DNA of 64,000 bases, from NCBI RefSeq assembly GCF_001969365.1, contig NZ_CP019312.1, forward strand, positions 2,852,001-2,916,000, in the 5' to 3' direction. A program made the translations under genes and the position numbers. This document shows positions 9,071-17,990 of the stretch, piece by piece. Below the pieces are notes generated by a model. It saw only the letters and a program-made list of their open reading frames with translations. It searched no databases and was not told the origin of the DNA. How positions within the stretch are numbered: position 1 is the first letter of the stretch; each line of letters begins with the position of its first letter. This stretch comes from Tateyamaria omphalii. Lineage in GTDB: Bacteria > Pseudomonadota > Alphaproteobacteria > Rhodobacterales > Rhodobacteraceae.

Positions 9071-11023
9071 TTACCTCAGCGCGCCGGAGGCCCGGAGTGC
9101 TTCGGCCTTTTCCTCATTCACCCACCAGAAGTCGAGATAGCCGAGGTTGTAGGGCGGGATGACGTCTGGGTATTCGTACATGTCGTAGTAAGCCACCCAG
9201 TGATTGGGCACATAGCCCAGCGGGACCATGAAGAACTCGTGCCGCAGGGCACGGTCCAGCGCCCGCATCGCCGCTTCTTCCTCTTCTCGTGTTTCGGCGT
9301 CCAGCGACACGTCGATCAACTTGTCAACCAATGGGCTGGCGAGCCCGGCGGGGTTGAACAGGGAAAACGCGGCATCCTCGGATCCAAAGCGTTGGCTCAG
9401 ACCGGTGCCTGTGCCGATGAAGGCGGGATATTGATCATAAAGCAGATCGTAGTCCCGGTCGCGTTCGCGGGCGGTGTATTGCGAGGAATCCACCCGCTCA
9501 AGCGTGATGTCGATGCCCATCGTGGACACGTTCGACACGAAATTCTCCATGACGCCGGTGATGGTCGGCGACGCGGAACTGTTGAAGAGGAAGTTCAGCT
9601 TGAGCACTTGGCCCTCTGCGTTCCGGCGCAGGCCGTCATCGCCCACCTCCCAGCCCGCCTCGTCCAGAAGCCGCATGGCTGTGCGCAGGTTGCGACGGTC
9701 GCGCAACGTCTCGGCGTTGGACGTGTGTGGCACGCGCGCGGGCTCTGTCAGCATCTCTTCGGGGACAAGGTCCCCGAGCGATTGCAGAAGCTCAAGTTCC
9801 AGGCCCTCTGGTGCGCCTTTGGCCATGACCGGTGTGCCCTGGCTGAACGACGCGCGCTGGTCGAAGAGGCCATATTGCAGGCTCTCGTTCGTCCATTCGA
9901 AGTTGTAGCCAAGCGCCACGGCTTCGCGCACGCGGCGATCGGTGAGGAATTGTGAATTGAGGTTAAAGATGATCCCGGTTGCCGCCGGTGGGGCGCCATT
10001 GCGCAACTCTTCCTGGACCACGGCGCCGTTTTGCACCTTGGGGAAGTTGTATTGCGTGGCCCAGATGCGGCTGTCGCCCTCCGCCCGGAATGTGTATTCG
10101 CCTGCCTTGAACGCCTCGAACGCGGCGGCGCTGTCGCCAAACATCTCAACCCGCAGGCGGTCGAGATTATTGCGCCCGACGTTGAAAGGCAGGTCGTTTC
10201 CCCAATAGTCCGGATTGCGCTTCAACGTGATACGTCGTGAGATGTTGACGTCTTCGACCATGTAGGCCCCAGACCCAGGCGAGATATCAAGACGGCTTTC
10301 ATTCAGCTTGGCGCCCGTTTCCTCGTACCATGCCTTGGACCAGGCGGGCACTGTGCCCACCTGTTCAATCAGCGACCGGCGCGAGATACCGTCGGTAAAA
10401 TAGAATTTGATGGTGTAGTCGTCGATCACCTCGACCTTCGGAATGCGGGCGCGCACCGCATCGGCATAGGATTTGAACCCCTGATCCAACAGCAGGTTGT
10501 GGCTGAACGCGATGTCATGCGCCGTGACGGGCGTGCCGTCGGAAAACCGCGCTTCGGGCCGCATGTAGAACGTGACCCATGACTTGTCTTCGGGGTATTC
10601 CAGTCGCTCGCACAAAAGGCAGTAGTATTCCGAATAAACATCGGCTGGCGCGGCTCCGCCGCCGGGCGCCTCGCCCAGCAGGCTTTCATACATCAGGACC
10701 GAGAACAGGTGCGCCCGGCCCTGGCGCGCATATGGGTTCATCGAGTCCAACGTACCGACGAACGGGATTGCCAGTTCCCCGCCTTTCGGCGCATCCGGGT
10801 TCACGTAGTCGAAATGCGGGTAATCTGCGGGATATGTCAGATCGCCATAAAATGAATACCCATGCGATGAGATGATGTTTTCATGATCAGCGGCGCGTGC
10901 CATGCCGGACGCGGCCAAGGTGATCAAGAGCCCGAGAACCCCAAGGCCGCCCCACAACATGTGTTTGTTTCGCGCCGCTTTCACGCGGGCATGAGCGGTC
11001 GATCGCTTGAGGGTCTGTCGCAT
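9071..11023 (-). CDS. yejA: YejA-type periplasmic peptide-binding protein
   Basis: Extracytoplasmic solute-binding protein family 5, 650 residues, which captures peptides for the YejBEF transporter. A long basic N-region and hydrophobic core ([20 protein letters not shown]) end at ARA-ADHEN, a likely signal peptidase I site. The mature part has family 5 features such as [20 protein letters not shown] near the start and [17 protein letters not shown]. The ATG at 11023 has GGAGG six bases upstream. The frame extends eight codons further without support. It is the first gene of the operon, so the promoter should lie in the 11024-11150 gap. Confidence 0.93.
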   Translation of the reverse strand: MRQTLKRSTAHARVKAARNKHMLWGGLGVLGLLITLAASGMARAADHENIISSHGYSFYGDLTYPADYPHFDYVNPDAPKGGELAIPFVGTLDSMNPYARQGRAHLFSVLMYESLLGEAPGGGAAPADVYSEYYCLLCERLEYPEDKSWVTFYMRPEARFSDGTPVTAHDIAFSHNLLLDQGFKSYADAVRARIPKVEVIDDYTIKFYFTDGISRRSLIEQVGTVPAWSKAWYEETGAKLNESRLDISPGSGAYMVEDVNISRRITLKRNPDYWGNDLPFNVGRNNLDRLRVEMFGDSAAAFEAFKAGEYTFRAEGDSRIWATQYNFPKVQNGAVVQEELRNGAPPAATGIIFNLNSQFLTDRRVREAVALGYNFEWTNESLQYGLFDQRASFSQGTPVMAKGAPEGLELELLQSLGDLVPEEMLTEPARVPHTSNAETLRDRRNLRTAMRLLDEAGWEVGDDGLRRNAEGQVLKLNFLFNSSASPTITGVMENFVSNVSTMGIDITLERVDSSQYTARERDRDYDLLYDQYPAFIGTGTGLSQRFGSEDAAFSLFNPAGLASPLVDKLIDVSLDAETREEEEAAMRALDRALRHEFFMVPLGYVPNHWVAYYDMYEYPDVIPPYNLGYLDFWWVNEEKAEALRASGALR

Positions 11024-11154
11024 AGGTATCCTCCGTACAGGTGGCATTCAGGGCCGTCTTGTTATGGGAAGTAAGCTAAATGCGCGCGACGCCAATATGC
11101 AACTTCCGAATACGTGATTGTGATCCCCGGCATGTGAGATGTTGTAACAATCGA

Positions 11155-11189
11155 CACAAAAAGGCCGCGAGCATGGTGCACGCGGCCTT
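11155..11189 (-). terminator. Rho-independent terminator after cycM
   Basis: On the minus strand a perfect nine-base stem (AAGGCCGCG/CGCGGCCTT, 11161-11189) with an eleven-base loop is followed by a T run. It lies 25 bases beyond the cycM stop and would stop cycM transcripts before they reach yejA. Confidence 0.85.
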
Positions 11190-11213
11190 CGGAAACGGCG
11201 ATTTGAGTAACAA

Positions 11214-11717
11214 TCAGTCGTCTATGCTGTCGAGATAGGCGATCAGGTTTGCCCGATCCTCAACATCGCGCAGGCCGTTGTAGCCCATGGACGTTCCCGG
11301 CGCCCATCCGCGCGGATTTTCGAGGAACGCGTTCAAGTTCTCGGGCGACCAGATGTCCGCCACCTCGTTCAAGGCGCCGGAATATGATCCGTACGCGGTC
11401 GATCCCACGTCGCGGCCCACAACGCCGTAGAGATGCGGACCAACCGCGTTTGCACCGTCTTCCAACTTGTGGCAGGCGCTGCACTGGCGGAAAACCCGCT
11501 GGCCGGCACCCGCGTCGGCGGCTGCAAATACATCGGCAAATGCAACCTCCACCACCTCTTCAGTCGCTTCGTCCGCGCCAGTATCAATTACATAGGCCTG
11601 ATCGCCATAACCGTCGACGTGGTACAGTTCTTCCGCGGCCCACTGGCCCAGTAAAAGCACCAGCAGCGCACCACAGAGGCTGGCCGCAATCTTGGTAAAG
11701 GTCATGGTGTCGAACAT
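11214..11717 (-). CDS. cycM: Membrane-anchored cytochrome c (CycM/c552 type)
   Basis: A class I c-type cytochrome tethered to the inner membrane. In Paracoccus CycM passes electrons from the bc1 complex to the aa3 oxidase. The 167-residue product starts MFDTMTFTKIAASLCGALLV, close to the Paracoccus sequence as I remember it, with one uncleaved membrane anchor at about 8-27. An acidic Val/Ala/Glu linker follows. The haem site is CSACH at residues 79-83, and a distal Met lies in GTSMGYNGLR. The ATG at 11717 has GGAAG upstream. A second ATG four codons inside is less likely. It is divergent from pheA and closed by the hairpin at 11155-11189. Confidence 0.93.
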   Translation of the reverse strand: MFDTMTFTKIAASLCGALLVLLLGQWAAEELYHVDGYGDQAYVIDTGADEATEEVVEVAFADVFAAADAGAGQRVFRQCSACHKLEDGANAVGPHLYGVVGRDVGSTAYGSYSGALNEVADIWSPENLNAFLENPRGWAPGTSMGYNGLRDVEDRANLIAYLDSIDD

Positions 11718-11851
11718 TTGGCTTCCGATTCCGTGGCTTTCAGTGTTGTTCCGGCGGGTATCTACGGCTTCCCCTTGGGACTGGCAAGGTATAGAAAGCG
11801 CGACCAATCGCCCTGCCGGGTTCAAGGTGGTGGCCCGGCAGCAAAGGACCG

Positions 11852-12685
11852 ATGATGTCGATACGGATTGCGTTCCAGGGGGATTTGGGCGCTTACGGCC
11901 ATGAGGCCGTTTTGAAAGCAAGGCCGGACGCCACCCCGGTGCCCTGCCACGCATTCGAAGATGTGATCGCTGCCGTGCGCGCGCGTGATGCCGACATGGC
12001 CATGCTGCCGGTCGAAAACACGACCTATGGTCGCGTGGCCGATATTCACCGGCTGCTGCCGCAAAGCGGACTGCACATCGTGGACGAAGCATTTGTCCGG
12101 GTGCGCATCGCGCTGATGGCGATGCCGGGTCAGACGCTGGATGACATTTCGCTGGTGCGCGCCCACCCGGTGCTGATCCCGCAGGCGCGGGCCTACCTGG
12201 ATGCGCACGGCATTCATGCCGAGGCCGCACCGGACAGCGCCGGGGCCGCCGCTGCCATCGCGCAGGCCGAAGAACGGGGCGTCGGTGCCCTCGCCTCCTC
12301 TGTCGCGGCAGACATCTATGGGCTGAACGTTCTTGCACAGGACATCGAGGATCAGGGCCACAACACCACCCGTTTTCTGCTCATGGCGCCCGACATGGAT
12401 CTGACGCGCCGCGGCGAGACGATGATCACGACCTTTGTGTTTGAAGTGCGCAACATCCCCGCCGCGCTGTACAAGGCGATGGGTGGTTTTGCCACGAACG
12501 GGGTCAACATGACCAAGCTGGAAAGCTATATGGTCGGTGGCGCGTTCACGGCCACGCAGTTTTACGCCGACGTTGAGGGGCACCCGGATGATCCCGGTGT
12601 GGCCCGCGCGCTGGAAGAACTGGACTATTTCACCAACCGTCTGGATGTTCTTGGCGTGTATCCTGCGGCAGCGGGACGGGACTGA
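11852..12685 (+). CDS. pheA: Prephenate dehydratase
   Basis: Converts prephenate to phenylpyruvate in phenylalanine synthesis, in the cytoplasm. The 277-residue protein is a stand-alone dehydratase without a chorismate mutase domain. The catalytic domain begins IAFQGDLGAYGHEA, includes PVENTTYGRV and ends with the conserved NTTRFLL. The C-terminal ACT regulatory domain (about 195-277) carries a GALYKA-like segment (AALYKAMGGFATNGVNMTKL) and the ESYMVGG motif, which binds Phe for feedback inhibition in the family. The tandem ATG at 11852/11855 follows AAAGGA. It ends four bases before the convergent SRPBCC gene. Confidence 0.95.
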   Translation: MMSIRIAFQGDLGAYGHEAVLKARPDATPVPCHAFEDVIAAVRARDADMAMLPVENTTYGRVADIHRLLPQSGLHIVDEAFVRVRIALMAMPGQTLDDISLVRAHPVLIPQARAYLDAHGIHAEAAPDSAGAAAAIAQAEERGVGALASSVAADIYGLNVLAQDIEDQGHNTTRFLLMAPDMDLTRRGETMITTFVFEVRNIPAALYKAMGGFATNGVNMTKLESYMVGGAFTATQFYADVEGHPDDPGVARALEELDYFTNRLDVLGVYPAAAGRD

Positions 12686-12689
12686 TCTG

Positions 12690-13157
12690 TCACGCGCTGC
12701 GCTGCAAGCGGTCTTCGAGCCCCTTGGCGTATTCGGCCAACCGCAACTTGAAGCGCTTGTTCAGCGATGCCTTGGCCAGCTTGAGCGACTGCACAAACAG
12801 GCGGGCCGACAAGGTCAGCGGCGTCAACTCCAGCGCGAGAGCCATGCGGGTGCGGCTGCGCGACAGCGCCATAAGCTCAATGGAAAACGTGCCGGTCACA
12901 CCGGCAGATTTCACATCAAAGATCATTTCATTCGGATCGTCGTAGCGGGCCATCTTCACGCTCATTTCCCGCGTGCGCCCGCGCATCTTGAAGGACACAT
13001 CCCACTGCATGCCGACGCCCGGCTGCGTCAGCGGGTCGATCCGTCGGACCTCGGCACCGCGACGCATCGCTTGCCGTTCGAAACTTTCGAAGTCGTTGAG
13101 CGCTTCGAACACAGCGTCAATCGGTGCTGCCACGTCTTCCCGGCCCGAGAATTTCAT
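12690..13157 (-). CDS. SRPBCC-fold protein
   Basis: A 155-residue protein with the START/Bet v1-like helix-grip layout. The N-terminal strand MKFSGREDVAAPIDAVFEAL is typical of polyketide-cyclase/CoxG-like members. Alternating strands with WDVSFKMRGRTREMSV and a long amphipathic C-terminal helix follow. Such proteins bind hydrophobic ligands or lipids; no ligand is evident. No signal peptide is seen. It lies between pheA (convergent) and nudC (upstream, same strand, 42 bases away) and may be cotranscribed with nudC. Confidence 0.8.
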   Translation of the reverse strand: MKFSGREDVAAPIDAVFEALNDFESFERQAMRRGAEVRRIDPLTQPGVGMQWDVSFKMRGRTREMSVKMARYDDPNEMIFDVKSAGVTGTFSIELMALSRSRTRMALALELTPLTLSARLFVQSLKLAKASLNKRFKLRLAEYAKGLEDRLQRSA

Positions 13158-13199
13158 GCCTGATGCCTGCTGTGATGTGTATCGGGTCGCAGTGTCACG

Positions 13200-14171
13200 T
13201 CAATCAAGCGTGTCCGCAAGCCAGTTCTCAAGCAAAAAATGTGCAATTGCGCCTTTCCGGGCTGGCAGGATTGTCGCGTGCTCGCCTGCGAAAATCGAAA
13301 GCATCTTTTCCCGCGTGACCCAGATTGCATCCTCGATTTCATTCGGGTCGATGGTAATGTCCTCTGTCAGCGCCGACCCGCGACAGCCAAACATGAGCGA
13401 GGCCGGGAACGGCCAGGGTTGGCTGGACAGGTATTCGACGGCGCCGACCTTGACCCCTGCCTCCTCAAACACCTCGCGGCGCACGGCGGCCTCGAGCGTT
13501 TCGCCGGGTTCGACAAAACCGGCAAGCAGGGAATACATCCCCGCCGGCCAACCGGGTGAGCGGCCCATCAGCACCGAATTGCCACGGGTGATCAGCATGA
13601 TGACAACGGGATCGGTTCGGGGGAAGTGGTGCGCGCCACACGCCGGGCATGTCCGCTGCCATCCTGCCTGCGTCATCGTCGATGCGGCGCCGCATTTGGC
13701 ACAGAAACCGTGCGTGTCGTGCCAGCTGAACACGGCGCGCGTCGTAGCTGCCAGCTCTGCATCGCGCGGTGACAGCCAGGTCATGACCCGGCGCAATTCG
13801 GCAAAAACCTCATCCTCCTTGCATGATGGATGGCGTTGCTCGGTCGGGTCGAGAAAGCCGCCCAACTTGGACGGATCAAGGTGGTCCGGCTCCCATTCGG
13901 ACAGATCCAGAGCAAAGCGCGGACTGCCATCCTCGCGACCAAGAAAGATGGCCGTGTCGGCATTGGCGTCCGCACAGGCCGGGTGGTCCATGGGCAGGCG
14001 CATCAAAGCGGCGGGCCGGGTCCGATGGATCAACGGCTTGCCGCGCCACATCAGAATGGCGCGCGCGGACGGGTCGGCCTTGGCTCTGGCAATCGCCTCG
14101 GCAACGCCCCGCATTTCAGCAGCACGGTCCAGGTTTGATCCCCCGAAGGTGACCGTTTCCGCGTGTTTCAT
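13200..14171 (-). CDS. nudC: NAD+ diphosphatase (NudC)
   Basis: Nudix hydrolase that splits NAD(H) and removes NAD caps from RNA in characterised homologues. The 323-residue protein has an N-terminal domain. A zinc ribbon, CAKC...CPAC, sits in the middle. The Nudix box is GFVEPGETLEAAVRREVFEE (continuing AG), with all catalytic glutamates. The NudC-specific SQPWPFP motif comes directly after the box. The ATG at 14171 is preceded by AAAGGGG. The 39-codon upstream extension is basic, low in conserved sequence, and rejected. It is divergent from the nucleotidase gene. Confidence 0.95.
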   Translation of the reverse strand: MKHAETVTFGGSNLDRAAEMRGVAEAIARAKADPSARAILMWRGKPLIHRTRPAALMRLPMDHPACADANADTAIFLGREDGSPRFALDLSEWEPDHLDPSKLGGFLDPTEQRHPSCKEDEVFAELRRVMTWLSPRDAELAATTRAVFSWHDTHGFCAKCGAASTMTQAGWQRTCPACGAHHFPRTDPVVIMLITRGNSVLMGRSPGWPAGMYSLLAGFVEPGETLEAAVRREVFEEAGVKVGAVEYLSSQPWPFPASLMFGCRGSALTEDITIDPNEIEDAIWVTREKMLSIFAGEHATILPARKGAIAHFLLENWLADTLD

Positions 14172-14317
14172 AGCCGCCCCTTTGGTCTTCGTCGTGGCGC
14201 TGTGCTTGGCACGGGGGGCGCGGTGACGCAATGGGCGGGCGTATGGTCCTCCGCGCCCAGGTTCCCGTATAAATCTTTTTGCTTGCACTTAACTCAACCT
14301 TAAGATGCAATACTGGT

Positions 14318-16132
14318 ATGACGTTGCCCAGTGCCCAGCTGCGTATTGCAGCGACATCTGATGTTCACATGCACCTGACAGGGTGGGATGCGTTGCACGA
14401 TGCGCCCGTAAGTGGACGGGGCATGGATCGCCTTGCCACCATCATACGCCATGAACGCGCGAGCGCGCCCGGTGGTTGGGTGCTGCTGGACAACGGTGAC
14501 GCGCTGCAGGGCACACCGATGGGCGACATCTGTGTACGTCGGATCGACGCGCATCCCTGGCCTGCCGTTCTCAATGCCCTTGAGTACGATGCAGTTGGCC
14601 TGGGCAACCACGATTTCGACTTTGGCCTGCCATTCATGGATGCCGTCATGGCGCAAGTGACCTGCCCTGTCCTGTGCGCGAATGCGTTTGCTGCCGAGAT
14701 GACAAGCACCACCGCTCACACGGTGCTGGAGCGCAATTTGCCGTGCTCAGATGGGCAGATCAGGCCGCTGCGCATTGGTGTGACGTCCGTGCTGCCCCCG
14801 CAAACGGGCGTCTGGAACAGGCGCTGCCTCGAGGGATCTGTGCGGTTTGAAGGGGGGGTGCAGGCGGTACGTTCTGCAGTTCACGAGTTGCGGGACGCGG
14901 GCGCGCATTTGGTGATCGTGTTGTGCCATAGCGGTTTGACGGATGGCATAGATTCCACGGGCGAGAACTTTGCCGCCGCCATCGCCTCGGATGTGCATGG
15001 CGTGGACGCGATGATCCTTGGACACACGCATTTGCGCTTTCCCGGTCCCGACCACGCAGGGTTCGCCACCGCGGATGCCTCGGGCGGGACGCTCAGCGGC
15101 GTTCCGGCAGTCATGCCCGCATATGCGGGTGTGGAGCTTGGCCTGATTGACCTTGATCTTGTTCATGACGGCGCTTGGCGTATCGCATCTCATGTCGTGC
15201 AACGCCGTGGAATCGAACGGGAAACGGCACCAGATGCACAGGTGGCGGGGATCACACAACCAGTTGTCGCTGCGACCCAGGCACACCTCAATACACCTGT
15301 TGCCCATACCTCAGAACGCCTGCACAGCTGGTTCTCTATGTTGCGCCCATCCCGCGTCGAGGCGTTGGTGGCACGTGCATTGTCTGCAACGATTGAAAGG
15401 GCGGTAGCAGATACGGACCTGGCCAACCTACCGCTGCTGGCCAGTGTCGCGCCCGCTGCGTTGGGCGGGCGTTCCGGACCGGGCAATTTTGTCGATATCC
15501 CGCCTGGGCCCTTCTGCGAACGGCATGTTTCCATGCTGTGCCCTTATCCAAACACGGTTTGGGCGGCGGTCCTGACCGGAGCGGAGATCTGGGATTGGAT
15601 CGACCGAAGCCTCGTGTTTTTTGGCGATGACAACGACAAAAGCACAACCCTGGTCAATCCGGATGCCCCCGCGTTCAACTTCGACATGTTGTACGGGATC
15701 GAGGCGGAGGTGGACCCCTATACGCCTTCTGCCTTTGACGTCACCGGGCACCGCGTGCGCCGCAATGCAACGCGCGTGCGTCGCCTGTGCCACAAGGGCT
15801 GCGACGTGGATCCCCGTGCGCGCTTCGTACTTGCCATGACCAGCTACCGCGGCGCGGGGGGCGGAAACTTTCCCGGCATCGGTCCAAACACGCGCACGGT
15901 CCGCACCGATGTGGAATTGCGCGATGCCTTGCGGGCAGTGGTGTCATGCCACGATCCCTTACCGGCCGGCAGCAACGCCGCGTCCTGGCAGTTCGCTGGC
16001 ACGGCGCAAAAGCGGCGGATCATTCACACCGCACCCGCTGCCGCTGACCATCTGTCTGACATTGCCGCGTTCGAGCCAAGCGCCCTTGGACTGAACGACA
16101 ATGGCTTCTTGCAGGTCGAAGTGACCATATAA
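14318..16132 (+). CDS. CpdB/UshA-like bifunctional 2',3'-cyclic-nucleotide phosphodiesterase / nucleotidase
   Basis: Metallophosphoesterase plus 5'-nucleotidase C-terminal domain, 604 residues. The metal ligands show in order: ATSDVHMHLTG near residue 10, DNGDALQGTP, GLGNHDFDFG, VLCHSGL and ILGHTHLRF. The C-terminal domain has NTVWAAVLTGAEIWDWI, FNFDMLYGIEAEVDPY and YRGAGGGNFPGI, wording closest to CpdB. Family members usually act in the periplasm or at the cell surface, but the start at 14318 (MTLPSAQLRIAATSD) leaves no signal peptide. A TTG at 14279 adds only thirteen residues. It is therefore either cytoplasmic or exported by a non-classical route. Confidence 0.9.
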   Translation: MTLPSAQLRIAATSDVHMHLTGWDALHDAPVSGRGMDRLATIIRHERASAPGGWVLLDNGDALQGTPMGDICVRRIDAHPWPAVLNALEYDAVGLGNHDFDFGLPFMDAVMAQVTCPVLCANAFAAEMTSTTAHTVLERNLPCSDGQIRPLRIGVTSVLPPQTGVWNRRCLEGSVRFEGGVQAVRSAVHELRDAGAHLVIVLCHSGLTDGIDSTGENFAAAIASDVHGVDAMILGHTHLRFPGPDHAGFATADASGGTLSGVPAVMPAYAGVELGLIDLDLVHDGAWRIASHVVQRRGIERETAPDAQVAGITQPVVAATQAHLNTPVAHTSERLHSWFSMLRPSRVEALVARALSATIERAVADTDLANLPLLASVAPAALGGRSGPGNFVDIPPGPFCERHVSMLCPYPNTVWAAVLTGAEIWDWIDRSLVFFGDDNDKSTTLVNPDAPAFNFDMLYGIEAEVDPYTPSAFDVTGHRVRRNATRVRRLCHKGCDVDPRARFVLAMTSYRGAGGGNFPGIGPNTRTVRTDVELRDALRAVVSCHDPLPAGSNAASWQFAGTAQKRRIIHTAPAAADHLSDIAAFEPSALGLNDNGFLQVEVTI

Positions 16133-16143
16133 TGCAGCACCTC

Positions 16144-16172
16144 TTGCACCTGCGCGGTGCGCTCTTTATATC
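16144..16172 (+). promoter_or_regulatory. Sigma-70 promoter of the SRP RNA gene
   Basis: TTGCAC (16144-16149) and TATATC (16167-16172) are 17 bases apart. The -10 element ends seven bases before the predicted 5' end of the SRP RNA at 16180. The agreement between promoter geometry and RNA start supports both. Confidence 0.72.
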
Positions 16173-16179
16173 CACTTAT

Positions 16180-16272
16180 GAGAGGTTGGCGCGGGCAGGC
16201 GCCTCGCCAACCCGGTCAGATCCGGAAGGAAGCAGCCGTAACGAGCCCCGCTTGGGTCGTTGTCAATCTCTC
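16180..16272 (+). ncRNA. ffs: Signal recognition particle RNA, small (4.5S-type)
   Basis: The hallmark apical loop GGTCAGATCCGGAAGGAAGC lies at 16214-16233, with AGCC next, as in bacterial 4.5S RNA where Ffh binds the asymmetric and symmetric loops. The ends pair: GAGAGGTTG at 16180-16188 with CAATCTCTC at 16264-16272, with one G-U pair. Length is about 93 nt; exact ends may differ by a few bases. The RNA works with Ffh and FtsY in co-translational membrane targeting. Confidence 0.95.
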
Positions 16273-16346
16273 ACCTCAGCGTAACGTGCCACGTACGGCG
16301 CGCGTAGGCCCGGCAAGGCATCTCTGATGCGCGAGAGGGCCAGCGG

Positions 16347-17210
16347 CTACCCTTCAAGCAACACTGGCCAAATCGCCCTGTTCTTCCGAGAAAACGCGCC
16401 GACATGCCCGACATTGCCCAAACCATGCGTCTTGGGATCAATCACCACAGGCTCGACCCCATATACCCGCGCCAATCGCGCCGTTTGGGCGGGTGGGATC
16501 AGGTCGTCATCAGTGAATGCGTGTAGCCGGACGGTTGCATTGCTGGTCCAATCGGGTGCCGGTAACCGAGGTCCAAGATCGGCTGTGTAGAACTCCCGCG
16601 ACGTGCACCATCTGCGCCATTGCCAGAACACACCAGCGGGCAAGTCTTCACCCATCCGAAGCGCTTTGCCGGGCAGATAGCCCCACAGCAGCGTCGCCAG
16701 CGGGCCAAGCGTGAACCAGAAATTCAGCGCCACCGCACGATAGGGCCATGGGTGATCGTTGTGATGAACGATACCGGAGGCCACGCCAATCACGCGCACA
16801 ACATCATCCAGTTCTGGCTGGTTCGGCAGCAACATCGCGCCCAGCGAATGCCCTATGACCCAGAGCGGCGTGTCTGGCACCTCGCGCCGAATCGCCCGGC
16901 GGGCGGCCACCTGATCGCGGATCCCCCAATCCGCCATATCCGCCTGCACATTTCGCAACGGGCCCGCAAATGATCGGCCCATGCCCCGATAGTCGTAGGT
17001 CAGCACAGCCATGCCCCGTTCAGCCGCCAGCCAGCGTGCAAAGTGGGTGTAGAACGTCTGTGGCACACCGGTCGCGCTGTTCAGAACAACGGCTGCAAAG
17101 GGCCGTTGGCTTGGCCGGTACAAACGCCCAACCAACTCTGCGCCGTCTTCAGTCTTGAAGGCCAGCGACCGTTCCATCACCGGCCGTTGCACAGGGTTTG
17201 CGTCAAGCAT
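16347..17210 (-). CDS. Alpha/beta hydrolase (serine hydrolase)
   Basis: A 287-residue alpha/beta hydrolase. The nucleophile elbow GHSLG is in PLWVIGHSLGAMLLPNQ. An earlier YDYRGMGRS and a late DDDLIPP and THGLGNVGH supply the likely acid and histidine. Fold and order resemble COG4757-type hydrolases. Two upstream in-frame ATGs exist, but the one at 17210 has GGAGG eight bases before it and is preferred. It is divergent from a TetR gene, and two palindromic operators fill the gap, so that regulator probably represses it. The substrate is unknown. A small lipophilic or toxic ester would fit the context. Confidence 0.85.
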   Translation of the reverse strand: MLDANPVQRPVMERSLAFKTEDGAELVGRLYRPSQRPFAAVVLNSATGVPQTFYTHFARWLAAERGMAVLTYDYRGMGRSFAGPLRNVQADMADWGIRDQVAARRAIRREVPDTPLWVIGHSLGAMLLPNQPELDDVVRVIGVASGIVHHNDHPWPYRAVALNFWFTLGPLATLLWGYLPGKALRMGEDLPAGVFWQWRRWCTSREFYTADLGPRLPAPDWTSNATVRLHAFTDDDLIPPAQTARLARVYGVEPVVIDPKTHGLGNVGHVGAFSRKNRAIWPVLLEG

Positions 17211-17231
17211 GCGAGGGTCCTCCATCACGGC

Positions 17232-17247
17232 TAGACCATTCGGTCTA
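17232..17247. promoter_or_regulatory. TetR-type operator 1 (TAGACC-N4-GGTCTA)
   Basis: A perfect six-base inverted repeat with four-base spacer, TAGACCATTCGGTCTA, 22 bases from the hydrolase start. The sequence resembles operators of YxaF/LmrA- and NemR-like TetR proteins, and the adjacent regulator is of the YxaF/LmrA type. Confidence 0.75.
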
Positions 17248-17257
17248 ATTGGCACGC

Positions 17258-17273
17258 TGGACCAATCGGTCTA
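17258..17273. promoter_or_regulatory. TetR-type operator 2 (TGGACC-N4-GGTCTA)
   Basis: TGGACCAATCGGTCTA, differing from a perfect palindrome at one position, centred 26 bases from operator 1 and 20 bases before the TetR start. Paired sites suggest both divergent promoters are controlled. Confidence 0.7.
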
Positions 17274-17292
17274 TTCCTGTCAAGATCAAAGA

Positions 17293-17841
17293 ATGACCGA
17301 CCGCCCCCTGCCCACCAAGGACCGACTGATCCTGTCCGCTGCCACGCTTTTTCGCACGCGGGGCTATCACGGCGTGGGTCTTGCCGACCTTTTGGCCTAT
17401 GCGAAAGCGCCCAAGGGGTCGCTTTATCACCACTTTCCGAACGGGAAATCCGACCTTGCCATGGCGGCGGCCACATGGGCCTCGGACGAGATGCTGCGCC
17501 TGATCGCCGCCAGCTTTGACGGGGCGGATACGTTCAAGGACGGGGCCACCACCCTGTGCTACAAGCTGGCCAAACTGTTCGACATTACGGGCTGGGACAC
17601 GTGCCCGATTGCAGCCACCCTGTTTGAAGGGCCGGACAACGAGGACTTCCGCGCGCATGCCAACCACATCTACGAAGGATGGATCACCGAAGTGCATGAC
17701 CACGCCGCCCGATTGGGACTGTCAACCGAGGACGCGCAGGCCAAGTCGGAACACCTGTTCATGCTGATCCAGGGCGGCTGGACCCTGGCCCGCGCCCGGC
17801 GCAATTCGGACGTGATCCGGCAAATGACTGACCGCCTGTGA
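17293..17841 (+). CDS. TetR/AcrR-family regulator, YxaF/LmrA type
   Basis: A 182-residue repressor. The N-terminal helix-turn-helix spans about residues 8-55, including DRLILSAATLFRTRGYHGVG and the recognition helix region APKGSLYHHFPNGK. The APKGSLYHHFP form is typical of the LmrA/YxaF branch. The C-terminal domain has CPIAATLFEG and LIQGGWTLARARR, again like that branch. Homologues sense flavonoids or drugs. Here the only visible target is the divergent hydrolase and the gene itself, through the two palindromes at 17232-17273. The ATG at 17293 has a weak ribosome site; no better start is seen. Confidence 0.88.
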   Translation: MTDRPLPTKDRLILSAATLFRTRGYHGVGLADLLAYAKAPKGSLYHHFPNGKSDLAMAAATWASDEMLRLIAASFDGADTFKDGATTLCYKLAKLFDITGWDTCPIAATLFEGPDNEDFRAHANHIYEGWITEVHDHAARLGLSTEDAQAKSEHLFMLIQGGWTLARARRNSDVIRQMTDRL

Positions 17842-17990
17842 CCGGACGACTTACCGTAGCGGCGGGCTGGCAATGACAGCGGACACATTGGCAACAGGTG
17901 TGATCCTGTGGCTGATCTGACGGCAGCGGTGGACGCCGCCCGCCCTGCCCCGTACTGTCTCCAAACCGTTCCGATTCCGCGTTGAGGCCG

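Noticed and set aside
7969..9162. A 397-codon plus-strand frame across yejB
   Set aside because: It is a shadow of yejB, with Gln/Asp/Arg-rich text and no recognisable domain.
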